Below are positions 1 through 8,973 of a stretch of 64,000 bases of DNA, piece after piece; positions within the stretch are counted from its first letter, which is position 1; each line of letters opens with the position of its first letter. The notes beneath the pieces were generated by a model. That model worked only from the letters and a program-made list of their open reading frames with translations. It searched no databases and was not told where the DNA came from. The translations under genes were made by a program, and so were the position numbers. The DNA is from Pseudalkalibacillus sp052246725 (GTDB lineage Bacteria; Bacillota; Bacilli; Bacillales; Fictibacillaceae): the NCBI GenBank assembly GCA_052246725.1, contig JBQQCL010000001.1. The stretch is one strand, 5' to 3'.

Positions 1-74
1 TAACCTAGTCCTACAACACCGATAACCGCTTCTTTAGATTCAATTTTATTTAATAAACGTTCGACTAAACTCAT
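1..74 (-). CDS. Nucleotide-sugar dehydrogenase, N-terminus only (window edge)
   Basis: Only 24 codons lie in the window. They begin at an ATG (72-74) behind a clear AAAGGAG ribosome binding site and read MSLVERLLNK..., ending in AVIGVVGLG, which is the start of the NAD-binding Rossmann motif of UDP-N-acetylhexosamine 6-dehydrogenases (WbpA/WecC type). The gene follows the oxidoreductase at 93-1103 on the same strand with an 18-base gap, as expected for an operon that makes a UDP-amino-uronic acid. Substrate cannot be told from this fragment. Confidence 0.75.
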   Translation of the reverse strand, partial: MSLVERLLNKIESKEAVIGVVGLG

Positions 75-92
75 GAGTAAAACTCCTTTTAC

Positions 93-1103
93 TTAATTTA
101 TTTTAACTGCCTTACCTGTCTTGCTTGATTCAAGTATCGCTAAAATCAATTGAATTGGAGCAATCCCGTCTTTTGCCGACACGATAGGTTCACGGTCTTC
201 TTCAATAGCTTTGACCATATCCTCAATAATCCATTGATGCCCTGGTTTTCCAAACGGATTTTTTTCAATTTCTTTCTGTAAAGCCAACACTTCTTCCTGT
301 GTAATTCCTTCAATATTCCAAGTTTGGATATAGTTAGCTGTTTTTCCTCCAATTTTAGCAGTTGCTTTCTCACCAAAAATGGATAATGATTCTTCAAGGT
401 TGGTTGGATAAATCGTGGTTGCAGCCTCGATCACACCAAGAGCACCACTTTTGAATCGGACAACTGCAGTAGCGACATCTTCTGTCTCGATGTTACGCAA
501 CCTTGTAGCTGCCATCCCTTGTACGGATTCGACAGGTCCCATCAACCAGAGCATCAGATCTAAATCATGGATCGCCTGGTTCATGAGTACTCCTCCGTCA
601 TATTTTTCAGTACCACGCCAGGGGGCTTGGTCATAATAAGCCTGGTTACGATTCCATCTTACTGTGGCATTGGCATGGCTGATCTTACCGAACAATCCAT
701 CATCAATCGCTTTTCTTAGCTTTTGAACTGCCGGCCGGAAACGGTTAGGATGGACAACAGCCAACTTCACCCCATTTTCTTCAGCAACTTGTTGCATTTT
801 TTCCGTTTCTTCTAATGTCAACGCCATTGGTTTTTCTACAATGATATGACGTTTGTGCTCTGCGACAATTTTTGTCAACGGATAATGTAAACCTGATGGA
901 ACACAAATATTTACAACATCTATCTCATCATTTACTTTTAACATTTCATCCAAATCGGTGTATGTTTGATAATCTTTATATTCTTCTAAGCGTTCTGGGT
1001 TTGTATCACATACTGCAACCAGCGCTGCTCCATCAGTTTTTTCAATTGCATCTTTATGTTTCTTAGCAATGTGTCCGACTCCAACAAGTGCAAAATTAAT
1101 CAC
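93..1103 (-). CDS. Gfo/Idh/MocA oxidoreductase, UDP-GlcNAcA 3-dehydrogenase type (WbpB/WlbA-like)
   Basis: The protein is 336 residues. It has an N-terminal Rossmann fold starting INFALVGVGHIA, the family EKP motif (EKPMAL, about residue 90) and HDLDLMLWLMG in the C-terminal substrate domain. In WbpB/WlbA enzymes this fold oxidises C3 of UDP-GlcNAc-uronic acid using NAD, before transamination. I chose the GTG at 1101-1103 because a strong GGAGGGG site lies 7 bases upstream; a longer reading frame from 1127 puts that site inside the gene. It overlaps the upstream wzz-like gene by 8 bases, so translation is probably coupled. The neighbouring dehydrogenase and DegT aminotransferase complete the same pathway. 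Exact substrate is inferred from context. Confidence 0.88.
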   Translation of the reverse strand: MINFALVGVGHIAKKHKDAIEKTDGAALVAVCDTNPERLEEYKDYQTYTDLDEMLKVNDEIDVVNICVPSGLHYPLTKIVAEHKRHIIVEKPMALTLEETEKMQQVAEENGVKLAVVHPNRFRPAVQKLRKAIDDGLFGKISHANATVRWNRNQAYYDQAPWRGTEKYDGGVLMNQAIHDLDLMLWLMGPVESVQGMAATRLRNIETEDVATAVVRFKSGALGVIEAATTIYPTNLEESLSIFGEKATAKIGGKTANYIQTWNIEGITQEEVLALQKEIEKNPFGKPGHQWIIEDMVKAIEEDREPIVSAKDGIAPIQLILAILESSKTGKAVKIN

Positions 1104-1845
1104 GCTGTGTTCCCCTCCGAGCATCAATAATGTATTTCCAAAAAACCAAACCTAATACAGTCAAAAATAGACCGCCAAAGATTGCTATTAAGAGATTAGG
1201 AATCAGATTGGATTCCTCTTGTTTAATGACTGTTTCGATCTCCATCGGTTCTTCAAAAAAGTGAAGGTTGGTTTCTTGTTTTCTCATATTTTCTATAAAA
1301 AACGGTAAATTCGTCTCTAATTCCAATAAAATCTCTTTGTAATTGTCGATTTCTACTATTGATAAGTTTTCATTTTTCAGTTTTTCAGTATAAAAATCAA
1401 TTCGTTCTTCCGTTTTCTCACTCTGGGTTTTAAAAACCGTTTTACCTTCTTGAGTGAGCTCCTTGCGTTTATTATACGCAGATTCCAAATCATCCCAATA
1501 TTGATTTGAAACTTTTTCCAATTGTTTTTCCGCAACGTTTTTGTCAGAGGAAGTTACCTGGAATTTGACCCGACCATCACTTGGTATGATGACCTTGAAA
1601 TCATCTCTGTACTCTTCGGGTAACTTTTCCTCATATATCTTTAAAATGAGATCATTGTCAGTTAAGCGGTCTTCAGTAAGCCCTCCAACATAAAATAACG
1701 TTTTTGCTTCATATGGGCGATCCTGGAACATAGATAAACCTATTGCAATCAACGAAAGAATCAATGGTACAATCAAAAAATATTTTTTCTTTTTCCAAAA
1801 GAAAACCAAGTTTTCATATAATACAAATTCACGTTTTGCGCTCAC
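1096..1845 (-). CDS. Wzz-like polysaccharide chain-length determinant
   Basis: The 249-residue protein has two membrane segments, near residues 23-41 and 216-236, flanking a charged and largely helical outer region (about 95-200, rich in E and K). This is the Wzz/YveK layout that controls polysaccharide chain length. There is no attached kinase domain. The start is set at a GTG (1843-1845) 8 bases after GGAGG; the frame is open to a TTG at 1860, but that codon overlaps the ribosome binding site. It lies between the DegT aminotransferase and the oxidoreductase and overlaps the latter. Family membership rests on topology and context more than on sequence identity. Confidence 0.72.
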   Translation of the reverse strand: MSAKREFVLYENLVFFWKKKKYFLIVPLILSLIAIGLSMFQDRPYEAKTLFYVGGLTEDRLTDNDLILKIYEEKLPEEYRDDFKVIIPSDGRVKFQVTSSDKNVAEKQLEKVSNQYWDDLESAYNKRKELTQEGKTVFKTQSEKTEERIDFYTEKLKNENLSIVEIDNYKEILLELETNLPFFIENMRKQETNLHFFEEPMEIETVIKQEESNLIPNLLIAIFGGLFLTVLGLVFWKYIIDARRGTQRD

Positions 1846-1891
1846 TAATACAGCCTCCAATTTACTAAGCTATCTTTATACATAAAAGAAA

Positions 1892-1909
1892 TCCCTCAGA
1901 AATGAGGGA
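1892..1909 (-). terminator. Short hairpin after the aminotransferase gene
   Basis: A 7-bp stem (TCCCTCA/TGAGGGA, 4-base loop) lies just past the aminotransferase stop and is followed on the minus strand by a T-rich run (TTTCTTTTA). It may partly terminate transcription before the wzz-like gene. The stem is short, so read-through is likely. Confidence 0.5.
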
Positions 1910-1914
1910 AGACG

Positions 1915-3030
1915 TCAAACTTTTTTATAAAATTTTGCCATCATTTCTACAACATAGGTTTGTTGTTCAGTTGTCAATTCAGGAAACATCGGTAATGAAA
2001 GTGCTTCCTTAGCAGCTTTTTCAGCCTCTGGGAAGTCTCCCTCCTTATAACCTAATTCCTTGAAAACCGGTTGGACATGAAGTGGCAATGGATAATAAAT
2101 CATTGTCGCTACGCCATTTTCCTTCAAGAATCCTTGAAGTTCATCACGTTTACTTACACGTATTGTATATTGATGGAATACATGATAACGGTTTTCTTCT
2201 TCAACTGGAACTGTGACTTCTTCAGGTAACAACTCCTTTAGAAGCTTCGTATAATTTTCAGCATTGTCCCTTCTCTGTTCACTCCATTCATTTAAATGAG
2301 GGAACTTTACATTCAAGATAGCAGCTTGCATTTCATCCAAACGGCTATTATATCCGAGAATATGGTGATGATATTTAGGTTTGCTGCCATGTACACGAAT
2401 GACACTCATCCGTTCAGCTAATTCTTCGTTATCTGTAACAATCATACCAGCGTCTCCATATGCCCCGAGGTTTTTAGTCGGGAAGAAACTATAGCAAGCA
2501 GCATCTCCTAGTTGGCCGCTTGTACGTCCTTTATAAGAAGAACCTATGGATTGAGCCGCATCTTCGACGATATAGATGTTGTGTTTTTCAGCAATTTCGA
2601 TAATCGGATCCATATCTGCACACTGACCATATAAATGAACTGGCATAATCGCTTTCGTCTTGTCAGTGATCGCAGCTTCTATCTTTGAAGGGTCGATATT
2701 GAATGTTACAGGGTCGATATCAACAAAGACGGGCGTAGCCCCAGTTCTTGCTATTGCACCTGCAGTCGCAAAAAACGTAAATGGAGTCGTAATGACCTCA
2801 TCACCCGTTGTCACGCCACAAGCCTGTAAAGCGATATGTAAGGCGTCACTACCATTAGCGACACCAATACCGTATTGCACATTACTGTAATCAGCAACAC
2901 TTTTCTCTAGTTGTTTAACGTTATCTCCCAATATAAACCTTGTTGATGTCATCACTTCATCAAGTGTAGATAACATTTCATCTTTTAATGATTCATACTG
3001 TCTGGAAAGATCAAGCATAGGTACTTTCAT
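1915..3030 (-). CDS. DegT/DnrJ/EryC1 PLP-dependent sugar aminotransferase (WbpE-like)
   Basis: The 371-residue protein shows the full DegT signature: ANGSDALHIAL for cofactor phosphate binding near residue 58, VEDAAQSIG near 155, and SFFPTKNLGAYGDAG, in which Lys186 is the expected PLP-binding lysine. It would transfer an amino group to a 3-keto nucleotide sugar, matching the product of the neighbouring Gfo/Idh oxidoreductase, to give a UDP-2,3-diamino-uronic acid precursor. The ATG at 3030 follows GGAGGG. An extended -10 promoter lies upstream (3095-3103), so it can be transcribed independently of tagO. The acetyltransferase and epimerase needed to finish the sugar are not in the window and may lie beyond base 1. 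Confidence 0.9.
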   Translation of the reverse strand: MKVPMLDLSRQYESLKDEMLSTLDEVMTSTRFILGDNVKQLEKSVADYSNVQYGIGVANGSDALHIALQACGVTTGDEVITTPFTFFATAGAIARTGATPVFVDIDPVTFNIDPSKIEAAITDKTKAIMPVHLYGQCADMDPIIEIAEKHNIYIVEDAAQSIGSSYKGRTSGQLGDAACYSFFPTKNLGAYGDAGMIVTDNEELAERMSVIRVHGSKPKYHHHILGYNSRLDEMQAAILNVKFPHLNEWSEQRRDNAENYTKLLKELLPEEVTVPVEEENRYHVFHQYTIRVSKRDELQGFLKENGVATMIYYPLPLHVQPVFKELGYKEGDFPEAEKAAKEALSLPMFPELTTEQQTYVVEMMAKFYKKV

Positions 3031-3094
3031 TTAATTTATTTCCCTCCGTAGAGTCGGTTATTATATTTCCTTAAATTGTGTGGTACACCGACAA

Positions 3095-3103
3095 ATTATA
3101 ACA
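3095..3103 (-). promoter_or_regulatory. Extended -10 promoter for the aminotransferase operon
   Basis: On the minus strand the sequence reads TGTTATAAT, a perfect extended -10 element, about 65 bases upstream of the aminotransferase start. No good -35 is visible, which is normal for extended -10 promoters. Confidence 0.5.
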
Positions 3104-3133
3104 TATTGTCTGTTCTTATTGCTTCTTTTTTAT

Positions 3134-4192
3134 TTATTCTTTTCCAGTTACTTTTCGATAAAAGTTCAAAAACGGTTTGTATCGATCATTAACAAGGCCA
3201 ATGGTTTCAGCCAACACCTGTGTTGCAAATAAAAGGACAATTGTTATGACAATAGCTACCCATAAAGTTGCACTAGAAAACAGGATTGCTGCTGTGCTGA
3301 AAATAATACTGAATCCATATATGATCAAAACAGTATTCCGGTGAGATATACCAAGAGTTATCAACCGATGGTGCAAATGCCCCTTATCAGGTGCGGTGAT
3401 CGGTTTTTTATTCGCAATACGTCTAATGATCGCAAAAATTGTATCGAAAATTGGCACTCCTAATAATATGATGGGTACTACAAAAGAGAACAACGTTACG
3501 CTTTTGTATAATCCCAGTATTGAAAGCACCGAAATCATGTAACCCAGAAATAATGATCCCGTATCACCCATGAAAATCTTTGCAGGATGAAAATTATATA
3601 CAAGGAATCCAATCACACTTCCTAAAATCACTAAAGCGATCGTTAATATAAGGACATTTCCATTCAGAAAAGCCATTACAGCAATCGTCCCGATTACAAT
3701 CGAGGAGATGCCTGCAGCTAATCCATCCAATCCATCAATCAAGTTGATTGAATTAGTGATCCCTATAATCCAAATAAGTGTAAGTGGATATGCCCAAATG
3801 CCAACTTCGAACATCCCGATAAAAGGCAAATTGAGTATATCAATTGTCAGTCCGCTGGATATGACTAATAAAGCAGCAAGGATTTGACCTCCAAGCTTTA
3901 TTTTTGGAGATAATGTATACAAATCATCAAACAACCCTGTAAGAATGATTACAATTCCAGCTAAAGTGATACCTGTGACCTCTTCTGTATATAATCCGCT
4001 TGTAAAATATCCAACAACCACCCCAATGAATATTGCCAGCCCTCCTAACCGAGCCATGACTTTACCATGGACTTTCCTCTGATCAGGATGGTCGACAGCA
4101 TGGATTCTAATTGCGAATTTTTTCACATAGGGAGTCAATATTAAAACGGTCAAACATGGTATTAGAAATGATAGGATGAAATGAAAATTCAT
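3134..4192 (-). CDS. tagO: Undecaprenyl-phosphate GlcNAc-1-phosphate transferase
   Basis: The 352-residue polytopic membrane protein belongs to the MraY/WecA/TagO family. Visible motifs are DHPDQRKVHG in the first cytoplasmic loop, NLIDGLDGLAAG (catalytic aspartates), FMGDTGSLFLG, and DKGHLHHRL near residue 275. It links GlcNAc-1-phosphate to undecaprenyl phosphate at the inner membrane face, the first step of wall teichoic acid and of many secondary cell-wall polysaccharides. The ATG follows GGAGAG with 7-base spacing. It is divergent from secA2 and leads into the aminotransferase/oxidoreductase operon, so it may prime the polysaccharide that holds the S-layer. Confidence 0.94.
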   Translation of the reverse strand: MNFHFILSFLIPCLTVLILTPYVKKFAIRIHAVDHPDQRKVHGKVMARLGGLAIFIGVVVGYFTSGLYTEEVTGITLAGIVIILTGLFDDLYTLSPKIKLGGQILAALLVISSGLTIDILNLPFIGMFEVGIWAYPLTLIWIIGITNSINLIDGLDGLAAGISSIVIGTIAVMAFLNGNVLILTIALVILGSVIGFLVYNFHPAKIFMGDTGSLFLGYMISVLSILGLYKSVTLFSFVVPIILLGVPIFDTIFAIIRRIANKKPITAPDKGHLHHRLITLGISHRNTVLIIYGFSIIFSTAAILFSSATLWVAIVITIVLLFATQVLAETIGLVNDRYKPFLNFYRKVTGKE

Positions 4193-4375
4193 ATTATTCT
4201 CTCCTCATTTGGTCGTAACATAACTATTCGTTAGAAAGGGTTAATTCAATGGGTTGTTTACAATTTCTAAACCTAACTTTTACATAATTCTTTTATTTAG
4301 TTACTTTTCCCTTTTTTTCACAATGCGAAATATGTAAAAGTTTCCTTGTCAATCTCTCTCAATGTTGGGTTTCTA

Positions 4376-4384
4376 TGTTATAAT
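4376..4384 (+). promoter_or_regulatory. Extended -10 promoter of secA2
   Basis: TGTTATAAT stands 35 bases before the secA2 start codon, the same extended -10 element seen upstream of the DegT gene on the other strand. It lies inside a reading frame open from 4362, which supports the downstream ATG at 4419 as the true start. Confidence 0.6.
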
Positions 4385-4418
4385 TCGGTTAGAATTTATT
4401 ATACAGGAGAGAGTATTA

Positions 4419-6797
4419 ATGCATATAGTAAAAAGCATCTTCAAGGGAAATCCTTCACTGAAAAAATATCTTAAAATAATTAATCATATAAACAAACTGG
4501 AAAATGACTTTGAAAAACTTACTGATGACCAGTTAAAAGAAAAAACAGTTCAGTTCAAAGAAAAATTGAATACAGGAAGTACAACCGATGATCTTAAGAT
4601 ACATGCATTTGCACTGGTACGTGAAGCTTCCAAAAGAGTTTTGGGTCTAAGGCATTATGATGTACAGCTCCTTGGCGGTCTTGCATTATATGAAGGCAAA
4701 ATTTCCGAAATGCAGACAGGAGAAGGTAAAACCCTTGTCGCCTCCTTACCAAGTTATCTGAATGCGCTCGAAGGTAAAGGTGTTCATGTAATCACTTCGA
4801 ATGAATATCTTGCAAAACGAGATTTTGAAACAATCGGTAACATACATAAATTCCTTGGTCTTACAGTTGGATTGAACGTATCAGGAATGTCTACGCAGGA
4901 AAAACAAATTGCGTATAATGCTGATATTACATATGGAACCGGAAATGAATTTGGATTTGATCATCTAAGAGACAATATGGTGTTCAAGGTTGAGGAACAA
5001 GTTCAACGTCCGCTTCATTTTGCGATTGTTGATGAAGTAGACAGTATATTGATTGATGAAGCAAGAACACCATTAATCATAGCTAATAAAACAGATATTT
5101 CAGCAGACCTGTATACCATCATCTCACAAATCATCGGTTCATTTAAAGAGAATCTTCACTTTGAATTGATTCGTGACTCAAAACAAACCCTACTTAAATC
5201 CGAAGGAGCAACAATGGTAGAAAAAATCTTCGGAATAGATAATTTATATGATATTGAGCATCAACCTTTACTTCAATCTATTAATAAAGCTCTACATGCA
5301 CATTTCATATTGAAGAAAGATGTCGACTATATTGTACGGAACGGTGAAATCATGCTGGTAGATGCCTTCACCGGAAGAATCATGGAAGGCAGAACATATA
5401 GTGATGGACTCCATCAAGCAATTGAAGCGAAAGAAAACGTTCAAATAAATCCCAAAAATGATACACAAGCTTCAATAACCATTCAAAATTATTTTAGAAT
5501 GTACAAAAAGCTATCGGGCATGACAGGTACTGCTAAACCATCTAAAGACGAATTTCTTTCTACATACAATTTGGAAGTTATTGAAATTCCAACAAATAAA
5601 CAGAAAGCTCGTGTCGATCACGATGATCTTGTTTTTGATAACGATCAGAACAAACGAAACAAGATTGCTGAAATTGTACAAGAAATTCATAAAACTGGCA
5701 GACCAATTTTAGTCGGTACTACATCGATCCAGCAATCAGAAAAGATCTCTGAATTATTACTAGGTATGAATATACCGCACCAGCTCCTGAATGCGAAAAC
5801 AGAAGAAGAAGAAGCCAAACTTATATCTCTTGCCGGTCAGTTGAATCAAATTACGATTGCTACCAATATGGCTGGTCGCGGGACAGATATAATGCTCGGT
5901 GAAGGGGTAGCTGAACTTGGCGGCTTATACATCATCGGAACTGAAAGACATGATAGCAAACGAATCGATTTACAGTTGAGAGGCCGTGCGGGACGTCAGG
6001 GCGATCCTGGAACTTCACAATTCGTCGTCTCTATTGAGGATGAAATCGTAACGAATTATGATGATGAATCACTCGAAAAATTCAAAGAAAAATATGTTAC
6101 TTCTCCCGAAGGACAAATAGTAAAACCTGATCCGCAAAAGTTTATGGATAAAGTCCAACAGACTGTAGAAGGATTTCATTATTCAGCAAGAGAACACCTT
6201 CTTAAACTTGATAACGTCGCAGATCAGCATAGAAGTATTGTTTACAAAATGCGTCAAAAATACTTGACTGAGGAAGACATACTGTCATTGATTGAGGTTG
6301 CTTATCAAAAGTATTTTGACTGTTTGGTCAATGAATATTGTACGGAAGAATCTATCCCTGAAGAATGGGGTACCCAATCAATGCAACAAGAACTTGCTAT
6401 GCGATTTCCTGAAGTTGAAGATTCCTTTTTCATAGTAGAAGATAAAGAGGAATTAAATGGTAAGCTTAAAAAGACCTTTATACCATTCTTAGACGAAGTT
6501 TCTGCAGCTATGAATAATGAAATCGCCTTGGAGACTCGATATTTATTTGTTAAAGTATTGGATTCCCTCTACATTCAGCATTTAAACGATTTAACCGATT
6601 TAAAGGAAGGAATCCACCTTCGTAGTTATGGCCAGGAAGATCCTTATTTATCTTTTGAACGTGAAGGGTATCATCTTTTCCAAGAACTTCTTGTTCAGTT
6701 CTATGGTAACTTCTGTTCACACTTCTATCCATTAATCAAAAAGAAAATAAATGATTCAGCGCACAAGAAAGAAAGAGAGGAAGTAAATGTTTTTTAA
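4419..6797 (+). CDS. secA2: Accessory secretion ATPase SecA2, Bacillus type
   Basis: The protein is 792 residues from the ATG at 4419, which follows AGGAGAGA. It has the SecA motor: Walker A in MQTGEGKTLVA (about 98-108), Walker B in IVDEVDSILIDEAR (about 203-216), the crosslinking domain around YGTGNEFGFDHLRD, and motif VI in LQLRGRAGRQGD. It is shorter than housekeeping SecA and lacks the C-terminal Cys/His zinc motif, as in B. anthracis SecA2. There it promotes export of S-layer proteins through SecYEG. The next gene, slaP, overlaps its end by 11 bases, and a large S-layer gene lies downstream in the window, so the same role is inferred. Canonical SecA must be encoded elsewhere. Confidence 0.95.
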   Translation: MHIVKSIFKGNPSLKKYLKIINHINKLENDFEKLTDDQLKEKTVQFKEKLNTGSTTDDLKIHAFALVREASKRVLGLRHYDVQLLGGLALYEGKISEMQTGEGKTLVASLPSYLNALEGKGVHVITSNEYLAKRDFETIGNIHKFLGLTVGLNVSGMSTQEKQIAYNADITYGTGNEFGFDHLRDNMVFKVEEQVQRPLHFAIVDEVDSILIDEARTPLIIANKTDISADLYTIISQIIGSFKENLHFELIRDSKQTLLKSEGATMVEKIFGIDNLYDIEHQPLLQSINKALHAHFILKKDVDYIVRNGEIMLVDAFTGRIMEGRTYSDGLHQAIEAKENVQINPKNDTQASITIQNYFRMYKKLSGMTGTAKPSKDEFLSTYNLEVIEIPTNKQKARVDHDDLVFDNDQNKRNKIAEIVQEIHKTGRPILVGTTSIQQSEKISELLLGMNIPHQLLNAKTEEEEAKLISLAGQLNQITIATNMAGRGTDIMLGEGVAELGGLYIIGTERHDSKRIDLQLRGRAGRQGDPGTSQFVVSIEDEIVTNYDDESLEKFKEKYVTSPEGQIVKPDPQKFMDKVQQTVEGFHYSAREHLLKLDNVADQHRSIVYKMRQKYLTEEDILSLIEVAYQKYFDCLVNEYCTEESIPEEWGTQSMQQELAMRFPEVEDSFFIVEDKEELNGKLKKTFIPFLDEVSAAMNNEIALETRYLFVKVLDSLYIQHLNDLTDLKEGIHLRSYGQEDPYLSFEREGYHLFQELLVQFYGNFCSHFYPLIKKKINDSAHKKEREEVNVF

Positions 6798-7686
6798 AAG
6801 TAAAAAAGTAAGCAATGAAACTAATGCCCAGTATGATGCAGAAAAACCTTCTATTGATGTAGATGGGGAAACCGAGAGCTTGGTTGCAGAAAACAATATG
6901 ATCCAGACCACTTTGTCATACCACCCTGAATGGAACGTTGAACAAAATGAAAAGTATGTATTCCAATTTCACCACAATCAATTGAATGGAATGGAACGAA
7001 ATCAAATTTCTGTTAATGGAATTAAACTTACAGAGGCTGAAGATTCGTTTGTTGCTACAGCATTTATAAGAAATACATTATCAAATGCGATACGATTTGA
7101 TGCATTAACCTTATTGTTGTTGAATAGTGAAGAACAAGTCGTTGCTAAAAGAACCTTTGAAATGCATCATTTCGGCGAATTAGACTCATTACATTGCAGA
7201 CCTTGGAGATTCTTATTCAGTAAAGATGATTTAAAAGATGGAGCCAGACTTCCAGTACAAGATTTTAAACTTGCTTTTGAAATCAAACAGAAACAGCAAT
7301 CATCACATCGCCTTGAGCTAGCCGATAGTTGGAAACAAAACTTAAATGCAGGTCAAAAAAATGAAATCAATGAATTAGTCGGGAAGCTCCCTCCACTTAA
7401 GAAGAATGAAGTGAATCTGATGGGGATCCAAGCAGAACAAAAAAATGATGACTCATTACATGTCATGATTTTAATCAGAAATGGCAGCGATAAAAATATA
7501 AAATTAGAAAAACTGCCACTAACCATAGAAGATGCCCATAATAAAATAATTGCAAAAGGCCTCTTTGAGCTAGAAGATTTTCAAATTCGAGCTAATACTA
7601 GTAAGCCATGGTCATTCATATTCCCTCCAGAATTAGTTAAAGAGAACGAGATCGACTTGACCAGATGGAAAGCCTATTCTAACTAA
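6787..7686 (+). CDS. slaP: S-layer assembly protein SlaP (accessory Sec)
   Basis: The 299-residue protein has no signal peptide or membrane segment. It contains a clear internal duplication of about 110 residues. The two copies end with matching blocks: AKRTFEMHHFGE...CRPWRFLF (about 121-147) and AKGLFELEDFQI...SKPWSFIFPPEL (about 257-287). This tandem arrangement is what is known of SlaP of the B. anthracis SecA2 S-layer export pathway. The ATG lies inside the secA2 3' end with a GAGAGAGG site, so the pair is translationally coupled. A strong terminator follows at once. No small slaQ-like gene lies between or behind the two. Function is inferred from the duplication and the location. Confidence 0.86.
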   Translation: MFFKSKKVSNETNAQYDAEKPSIDVDGETESLVAENNMIQTTLSYHPEWNVEQNEKYVFQFHHNQLNGMERNQISVNGIKLTEAEDSFVATAFIRNTLSNAIRFDALTLLLLNSEEQVVAKRTFEMHHFGELDSLHCRPWRFLFSKDDLKDGARLPVQDFKLAFEIKQKQQSSHRLELADSWKQNLNAGQKNEINELVGKLPPLKKNEVNLMGIQAEQKNDDSLHVMILIRNGSDKNIKLEKLPLTIEDAHNKIIAKGLFELEDFQIRANTSKPWSFIFPPELVKENEIDLTRWKAYSN

Positions 7687-7716
7687 AAGAACTGCCGACT
7701 TCTGTCGGCAGTTCTT
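7687..7716. terminator. Bidirectional terminator between slaP and NlpC gene
   Basis: A perfect 13-bp stem (AAGAACTGCCGAC and its complement, loop TTCT) is followed by TTTT on the plus strand and fits directly between two convergent stop codons. Confidence 0.9.
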
Positions 7717-8850
7717 TTATAATATTTCGTCTTTCATCTTATTTAAAGAATATTCTATGTCATTCAATGTAGGGTACTTTCCAGGGTGTAGTTCATTACC
7801 AGCTTTTTTAATTTCAATCGATCTCTTTTCTAAACGCTCCAGCATGGCAATCTTATCTTGTGCAATTTGGGTTTCACCTTTTTGAAGATGGACTTCGATT
7901 TCTTCCATCAGCTCATATCGTGACACTTCATAAATAATTGTTTCTTTTGTAATTTTTGCAGATGTAACATATCGTTCCATGAACAAATCACGATACTTGC
8001 TTCCATAAACTCGGCTCATCGCTCTTTCAGAACGTCTGATTTCATAGGATAGTTTATGGTAAGCTTCAACAACCTGATCGTTCAATATCTGTGAATCAAT
8101 ATATGATTTTAAAGTAGTCTTAGCTTGATCCAAATCTTTACCAACTTTTACTCCATCAATAAATCGTGCTGCATTCAGTTTCATATCTTTAGCATATTGT
8201 AAATCATCCTGAAGATCAGCGTTGGATGATCCTAACTCCGCTTCCGCATTTTTAATTGCTGATCCAGTCTCGTTGTATTTACTCATAAAAGCGTCCGATA
8301 CAACTAAATCACTCTGATCAGAAACATTCCAAGAATAATACGGGCGCAAATCATTCGAAAGTGATACGGCCTGATTGACAAGTTCCAATGCCTTGTTCGA
8401 ATCAAGCACTCTTTTTGCCCCTAAGTATCTTGTGTCCCAATATGATAAAGATAAAGAACTAATCGTGATACCTTTTGAAGATGATGCATGGATAAATTGA
8501 TCTGAACCAACATAAATCCCAGCGTGTGAAGCCCCTGGTTTATATGTTTCAAAGAAGACAAGATCACCAAGTTCCAGTGAACCTTTACTAACAGATGTAC
8601 CCACTCTATATATGTCAGCTGTTGTCCTTGGCAAATCTACACCATTTTTTTCAAACACATAATTCAAGAAACCTGAACAGTCAAATCCACTTGGAGAAAT
8701 ACCCCCATAAACGTAAGGTACACCTATGTAATTTTTTGCATCACTGATTATTGCACTCGGAGACGAAGCCTCAGCCTGATTTCCTCCTCCGAACATAGCC
8801 CCTGCGGAAACAGCTAAAGACAACATTATGTATGTAGCTTTCTTTTTCAC
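7717..8850 (-). CDS. NlpC/P60 peptidoglycan endopeptidase with SbsC-N-type anchor
   Basis: The 377-residue secreted protein has a signal peptide (cleavage near residue 28) and an N-terminal NlpC/P60 domain (about 31-148) with the catalytic triad visible: Cys58 in GFDCSGF, His109 in SHAGIYVG and His121 in FIHASS. Such enzymes cut D-Glu-to-diamino-acid bonds in wall peptides. Residues 152-377 form an SbsC-N-type helical domain with the hallmarks AARFIDGVKVGK, SYEIRRSERAMSRVYG and KETIIYEVSRYEL, shared with the S-layer protein at 32241-36530. The start is a GTG behind AGGGGG. It probably acts in the wall beneath or within the S-layer. A WalR-like box lies 124 bases upstream. Confidence 0.92.
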   Translation of the reverse strand: MKKKATYIMLSLAVSAGAMFGGGNQAEASSPSAIISDAKNYIGVPYVYGGISPSGFDCSGFLNYVFEKNGVDLPRTTADIYRVGTSVSKGSLELGDLVFFETYKPGASHAGIYVGSDQFIHASSSKGITISSLSLSYWDTRYLGAKRVLDSNKALELVNQAVSLSNDLRPYYSWNVSDQSDLVVSDAFMSKYNETGSAIKNAEAELGSSNADLQDDLQYAKDMKLNAARFIDGVKVGKDLDQAKTTLKSYIDSQILNDQVVEAYHKLSYEIRRSERAMSRVYGSKYRDLFMERYVTSAKITKETIIYEVSRYELMEEIEVHLQKGETQIAQDKIAMLERLEKRSIEIKKAGNELHPGKYPTLNDIEYSLNKMKDEIL

Positions 8851-8973
8851 CCTAATCCCCCTAAATGAAATCTTTACCCTTTTTTATAAGAATTCCTACT
8901 TTCGACATAATTTAATTATAATGAAAAATATTACCTTTTACTATTAACGTAAAGTTACAAAATCCGAGTTTAT

